From Bryum argenteum (taxonomy: Eukaryota > Streptophyta > Bryopsida > Bryales > Bryaceae), in contig CM073321.1 in NCBI GenBank assembly GCA_037043015.1, positions 19,403,001 to 19,467,000 of the forward strand: a DNA stretch of 64,000 nucleotides. Direction: 5' to 3'. Shown one piece after another: positions 58,745 to 64,000 of this stretch (its first letter is position 1; each line of letters opens with the position of its first letter). The notes beneath the pieces are model-generated. The model did no database searches, was not told the DNA's origin, and saw only the letters and a list, made by a program, of their open reading frames with translations. The position numbers and the translations under genes are program-made.

Positions 58745-58920
58745 ACCTCCAATGGCAGGGCGACCGCGAGCGCAAGGGTGACAGCATTAGGGCGACCAGC
58801 GGTCCACCATTTCTAGTAGGAGTGCGCAAATCCTGAAAAGCGCAAAAGTCGTTAGCTTCGGCGTCTAGCTGCAACACCTGTCCGGAGCGACGGGCAGTCT
58901 CGAAGGGCGAGTGCGCAAGA
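58745..58920. repeat. Array C block of E2, upstream of WCH f (degenerate)
   Basis: Decayed units (AGGGCGACCAGCGGTCC, GGAGCGACGGGCAGTC) and a GAGCTCCCGCTCTTG segment are shared with the E1 stretch before WCH c (near 44365). Confidence 0.65.
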
Positions 58921-59039
58921 GCTCCCGCTCTTGTTATTGAATCCACTTTTACGCAAAATTTTGGGCCACCCTCATATTCAGATTTCAAATTCCCCGCTTC
59001 AAGTATCTTCCTCATTCTCCCTCATTCCCCCTTCATTTC

Positions 59040-59530
59040 TCATTCCCGCTCTTCTTCAAGTTTCATATTTCCCACTTCTTCACATTTCTCATTCCAAAAT
59101 ATAAGTGATTCTGATGGTCATGGCTTTTGGCCAAGAGCTGTGACTATGATAAATGAAAAATGAATTTTTGAGTGCCGTCGATACTCTTGTGGTGTAATAC
59201 GGATTTAGACCCGTACAAGTTTGATCTCAATTTTAAAATAAAATTCTCATCATTCGCTCATTTACTCTCCTGTTTTTCCTCCTTTCCTTTTAAATGATTG
59301 TACTCTAGACAATCAATGATTTTGGAGTGTCATGGTTTCCTCAATAGTAGTTGAGTTTAGGCATTTATTTCCACTCGACTACAATCAAGGAGACCATAAA
59401 GTCATTATCCATTATGGATTAATTAGCATACTTTGGGGACTTTGAAATTAGTGATCATTCTCCTTTCATCAAGGTATTTTAAAGCCAAATGGTCAATCTT
59501 GAGGGTTCATAGTGTAAAGTGAACCCTAAG
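59040..59530. repeat. MITE-like repeat cluster of E2
   Basis: This matches 44100-44215 and 36010-36560, including the ACACCACAAGAGTAT terminus (59196-59210, inverted), the CTCTTGGCC hairpin and a TAGTGTAAAG terminus near 59503. ACTACAATCAAGGAGACCAT and CATACTTTGGGGAC segments also recur at 36010-36130. Confidence 0.5.
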
Positions 59531-60500
59531 ATAAGTAGAGTAAAGGTACGCTTATTCCAACTTCCTATTATGTCTTAATAGCGAATACAAGTGTTGAAAT
59601 CATTTGATTGTCCTCATATCTAAGATTGATTTATTCATCATAATAAAGGCAAGGGATATCAAATACTTGCACGTAATTCACAAATAATGGGTTAAATATA
59701 ACCATGATTAATTGGTTGTTTAGAATGTTTGTAAATGGTTATTGTTGTTGACTTAAAATATTTACCTTTATATCGTGGTCACTCAATTTTTTGAAAAATA
59801 TATTATGTTATATATCACCCTTTAATTTGACAAGCAACTTTTTCTCACATTGGTTACTAGGCAATATGCACTAACCTCTTACTCTTAATTATATTAGAAG
59901 GCGTTTATACTTAACCCCCCAAACTTTTCAAAATCCTCCCCCCTCTCATTTTAACCAATGTTATGATGTTATCGGGTAGTAAACTAATTGCAAGGACAAT
60001 CTATTAGCATATATATACTCAAATATTGTATGTAGAGAATTTATGATTTATTAAAGGCTTCATCAATCTGAAAAGAAACTAAAATTTGTTCTTTAAACAC
60101 GTAATTCATTATAATGGCAATATTCAAATTATCATCAAATAACATATTTCGTTAAAGTGAGAATATTTCCATTATCATCGACCTAAATCCCACAAAAAGG
60201 GCTTCAGCTCGACCGAAAGTGCAAAATAAGAAACTCAGAACTCTCTAATATAAGCAAAACATCCCATTAAAACAAGAAACTCAACTATATTGAGAACATA
60301 TATTTGGAATGGTCAAAACACATTCCATATCTAATCTAGAAAGAATAGCACATCAGAACGGAAAACACATTAAAATGAGTAATCATCACAATGTCAAATA
60401 TTACATATAGGTCTAAAGATACGATTCCATTTAAAATATCAGTTACAATACAGTGCTACTACAAAAAATTACACCAATCTACTTATCTGATTCTGCCTAG
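59531..60500. other. AT-rich flank, partly shared with E1
   Basis: 59680-60100 aligns, inverted, with E1 44000-43630. Homology stops near 60100, which is either the break of E2 or the edge of the DUF7869 element. I see no genes here. Confidence 0.55.
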
Positions 60501-60580
60501 AACGAGAAAGCTCTAAACAACTTCAAGGTTATTGAGCTTAAATCCAATTCGAGAAAAAATTATAGACGAGCCCTTGCCCA

Positions 60581-60972
60581 CTTTGTCCTCCATAATAGCT
60601 AAAGCCGCGATTGACTATTTAGGTCGAAGTGAGCTAAATACCAATGTCTTCAGTGATCAAAAGGTTTATTCCTCCTCCGCCTCAAAACCCAGAATACTTT
60701 GTTGCACTTATCCACTTTGTCCTCTATAATAGCTAAAGCCGCGATTGACTATTTAGGTCGACGTGAGCTAAATACCAATGTCTTCAGTGATCAAAATGTT
60801 TATTCCTCTTCCGCCTCAAAACCCACAATACTTTGTTGCTCTTATCCACTTTGTCCTCCATGATAGCTAAAGCCGCGATTGACTATTTAGGTCGATGTGA
60901 CCTAAATACCAATGTCTTGAGTGATCAAAAATTTTATTCATCCTCGACCTCAAAACGCAGAATACTTTGTTT
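60581..60972. repeat. Tandem triplication of the DUF7869 gene 3' end, about 134-bp units
   Basis: Units begin at 60581, 60714 and 60849 (CTTTGTCCTC). Each contains the last coding bases of the gene (AGTATTCTG-GTTTTGAGG on the minus strand), a stop and 3' flank. Each flank holds a palindrome ATTTAGGTCGA...GAGCTAAAT closely related to array A. Confidence 0.88.
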
Positions 60973-63290
60973 GATGATAGTTACCTGTTGCTCAGATATT
61001 GAGATTGTTGGACGTTGAGAAACAGCTTTGGCACTCGATTTCCATGCTGTAAAAATAGCATTAGCATAAAGCCAGACCGGGTCATGGTTGTCATCAAAAA
61101 CCCATTCAAAATTCTTTTGTGTGTCCCAGCCGACATAGGTATCTTGAACAAGAGCGCGCTTGCTAAAAGGTTTTAAAAATTGAATTTGAATACATCCCGA
61201 ATTGTTGCGATCTACATCGAAATCAGTCAAAGCCCGCGCAATCCAAAAGGGTCGAGCATCTCCATCTGCAGGACGTAAAGCCAAAAAGTAGCCAGCATAA
61301 ACATTTCGACCTACGCGAAATGACTCTCTTGGTTTATCACACAATCGGCTAATAAAATGGGGGTCTTGCCCATATTCCTCGCGTAATTTGCCAGTGTTCA
61401 GATATTCGCGAATCAACGGTACTCGAGACAAAGGCCAACATCCATTCTTCAAAGTAGAAGAAACCTCTATGGGCACCAACAATAAATCATTGACTGCACG
61501 CCAATATCGTAAAACGGAATCATGTCGTCGACGAAACTCTCCTGACAAGTCTTGGGCACATGAAGTTTTCCACAACTTAATGAAACCTGATATACCTTTC
61601 ACAATTTCATCGATATTCTTCATAGGAATTGACGCTAGAGGTTTCATTTCTCCCGTAGGCAATAGAGGCATACCAGTAATAGAATTCTCTTTCCACACTT
61701 TTACTCCTTCACTAGTCGATGGAAGCCACTCATTGTCAGAACATAACATCTTGTACTTCATCATGGGCCACCCGTTGTCATGTTTGAAAAATTTAAATTG
61801 TTGCCCTTCCGAATGACCAACAAGAACTTCGTCTTTAGAAGCAATGAAATCCTTGATATATCCTTTAAAATCGGGAATCTCCTCAATCAGATGCGGAATA
61901 ACTGGGAGTGCCTCAGCATCCATGAACGATTTCATCAGAAGAGGAATCGTCAAATAGTCATTCTCCTTTAAAATCATACTCCAACGTCCAAACAGAGCGT
62001 CAATATCTTCATGAGTATGTCCAACTAAAAGAAAATTAACGTAAATTTCACGGAAAACGCCCATATGTACCAGAAGGGACCAAAAGCAAAACATGAACCG
62101 ATTTTTGTTATCGGAGGCGGCGTTGTCAAGTTGCACATGTAAAACTAGAGAAAGGGATTCCGTAGCTCCTGATGACTCACTCTCAGGCAAAAGAGATTTC
62201 AAACAAGCATCTTTTCCGACAAGCAATGCCTCAAACAAAGGATGCGTTCCAGATCCAGCAAACAATGACTTGGAATGTGATATCGGAACTCCTTCTAAAT
62301 CCCGGAGAAGCTTCAAAATAGATCCAACAGTGTGACTGCAATCACTCGGATAAATGTTAAGTCCATAGTGAGCATAACGAACATCGCAATGCCCGTGAGC
62401 AATCATTCCCGTCACAACAATAGGAAGTTTCATAAGTGCATCATTTGTTTTTGTTTTGTAAGAGAACAAAGGACAAGCCGTTTTCGCATGATCCATTTTG
62501 TCGTGGATAATGCAAAGAACATCGTTTGGCCTTTGAATAGATAAAGAGCAGTTTGTATAATAATACTCACGATGTGTTCGCTGATGGTCCAAGTGCAGTT
62601 TAAGCTTTTTGATCCACATGTTCTCTTCACTTGAATCTGGCACCATGGACTTGATCATGGTCTCAAGTTTATCACACGTTGCACATCGCGCAAAATTGTC
62701 TCCGGGTGCTTTCTTCGAATACTCGGAGAATATTGTTCGCCTAATCTTGCTGAGTACTTTGCGCGATGAATTTCAGCCCCAACCTCTCGTTGATGAGATT
62801 GATATCTGGGATCGTATCTTTCCATTTGAAGGAGGAAGGCAATGACCGTGAAACTACTTTGAGTCCATTACTCAGCATCTTCGCTTTGTGCGGCATATGA
62901 TCAGCTGCGTTGTCGATTAACACTTTAAGCGTTGCAGCAGCTTGCTTCACATGAAGTCGTGGTTTCTTGGAGCCAACATTCCCGTGATGTCGAGCTCGTA
63001 AACCAGCAGCCGCCTCTGCTTTCTTCCTGTAAACCATTGCAGGAGGAACTCCAGTAATATTCTGCCAAGCTCGAGCACAAATATCAATACCTTCCGTTGT
63101 AACCATCATACTCCCGTCAGCAGTTTTATGAAATCAATGATGTACATCAATCTTAAAGTGCGCCTTGAACTTAAAATCTGAAGACTCGTACATCTGCTTT
63201 CTCAAGGTTAGAATCTTTTGGGGAGGGAATGGCTGACAACAATTTTTACTGCAACACTTCATACTCGCAACCAAATTGACAGACTCTACG
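60934..63290 (-). pseudogene. DUF7869-family transposon protein, copy 2
   Basis: A continuous 574-codon frame (62658-60934) carries the core: CIIHDKMDHAKT, HVQLDNAASDNKNRFMF, VGHTHEDIDALFGRWS, then HLIEEIPDFKGYIKDFI and SFRVGRNVYAGYFLALRPAD. The upstream part (63109-62741 and above) lies in another frame because of a 2-bp deletion near 62750 relative to copy 1. TGA near 63138 replaces an Arg codon. The Cys-rich segment CCSKNCCQPFP is near 63250. Unlike copy 1, HTHED is intact. The palindromes lie 3' of this copy instead of 5'. Confidence 0.8.
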
Positions 63291-63299
63291 GTCAATAGT

Positions 63300-64000
63300 T
63301 GGGTGATAGTCTGGTTGGGGTACCCAAAAAGGTTGTCCCATGAACAATTGCACTCTATGCTGGTGTGACAAACATATCCATTTTTAAACTGTAATACAAT
63401 AAGACTTCATTAGATGTGGTTTTAGTTGTCTATACTTATAATGTATCAAGAAAAAAAATTAAAATTTTAAAAAAATATTTTGAAGTAATTTTATTTGATT
63501 TTTTAGTTGAAAAAGTAAGTCATGTCCCAATAATCTAAAATCCATTGAATCAAGCAAATGGAATATCAACCATTTTTATTTTAATATAATTTTTGAATAT
63601 GACCTACATCTTCTTGTATAGAATACAAAATAATTTATTTAATAATAAAAAAATTAATTCATTGTGCACTATAATGCCTGCAAATCCCCAAATTCAGCAC
63701 TTTTTCCCTCATCTATGAATGGATCCAAAAAAAATAAAAAATCTAAAAGAAAATCTATAGGCATATATACTTTGATTTCAGTGAGGTGCATGATATTTTA
63801 TTTTCTATTTTAGGGTCTTTTTACTTGATTAAAATGACTAAATTAGACAAACTTTGGAGGCTTTCAATAAAAATAACCTAATTAGTGTGTCCAAAAAGTG
63901 ATACCCCAAGCTTACCATTGCTCAGTTGCTCTTCCCTCCGAGTTCTGTGGATCTTAGAATGTCTTTCTTCCAAAGTATACGGACGAACTCCTTTCCTCTT
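63300..64000. other. AT-rich end of window, nothing recognised
   Basis: There are no supported genes, and no match to E1's left terminus, which would mark the far end of E2. Confidence 0.45.

Larger units (their letters stand above)
30385..60100 (-). mobile_element. E2: compound hAT element split by E1
   Basis: On the minus strand the order is type-c WCH (58422-56840), type-d WCH (55819-55179, continuing at 36930), MITE-like insert, array C, hAT transposase (35657-31366), array C and a 3' terminus at about 30385. The terminus resembles E1's (TCGTCTTATGTGACAC versus TTGTCTTATTAGACAC). Non-coding homology with E1 extends to about 60100 (matching E1 near 43630). The distal end corresponding to E1's left terminus is not visible, so it is lost or lies beyond the window. 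E1 occupies 36931-55178. Confidence 0.65.

Noticed and set aside
63300-64000. The far end of E2 (a match to CAGGGTTGTCTTATTAGA, inverted).
   Set aside because: No such sequence was found to the end of the window, so the E2 boundary is left open.

Overview
This looks like nuclear DNA from a land plant, probably an early-diverging lineage such as a bryophyte, lycophyte or fern. The pointers are degenerate TTTAGGG telomere-type repeats, GT-AG introns and plant-style hAT, CACTA, SINE and rolling-circle transposons. No clear host housekeeping gene is visible. Almost everything recognisable is transposon-derived, and most of it is decaying.

Layout. 1-3.0 kb: palindrome array A, then a DUF7869-family gene with three in-frame stops. 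4.3-5.1 kb: a degenerate member of a repeated family I call the WCH family (conserved W..CH..KLFP core). 5.2-10.9 kb: a decayed, spliced minus-strand gene and a plus-strand RPA1-C-like exon, separated by palindrome array B. 10.9-18.1 kb: a broken Helitron2/Helentron-type element (OTU protease, Myb-like segment, DUF6570, HUH Rep, PIF1 helicase, AP-type endonuclease) preceded by palindrome array D. 18.2-20.8 kb: two blocks of AT-rich tandem repeats around an exon-like fragment. 21-24 kb: a second OTU-domain polyprotein, decayed.

24.5-60 kb is dominated by three relatives of one compound hAT element. Read in transposase orientation, each keeps the order WCH type c, WCH type d, hAT transposase. 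E3 (about 24530-29049, minus) is truncated. E2 (about 30385-60100, minus) is split by E1. E1 spans 36931-55178 (18,248 bp) with a perfect 18-bp terminal inverted repeat and a perfect 8-bp target duplication GCTTGGCC. E1 sits inside the type-d WCH gene of E2: the 5' part of that gene is at 55179-55819 and its tail is at 36560-36930. E1 carries a protein kinase gene with one frameshift, four WCH paralogues and a hAT transposase with several stops.

A second DUF7869 copy lies at 60.9-63.3 kb, and its 3' end is tandemly triplicated.

The unifying signal is that each transposon type is accompanied by its own array of short palindromes: A (core ATTTAGCTCGA/TCGAGCTAAAT) with DUF7869, B (ATTATCCCCGG/CCGGGGATAAT) with the 5-11 kb unit, C (GGCGACCG/CGGTCGCC) with the hAT/WCH/kinase elements, and D (TTCATCTG/CAGATGAA) with the Helitron. 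Array C lies just inside both ends of E1 and in front of most of its genes. That fits subterminal protein-binding sites or cis-regulatory repeats.
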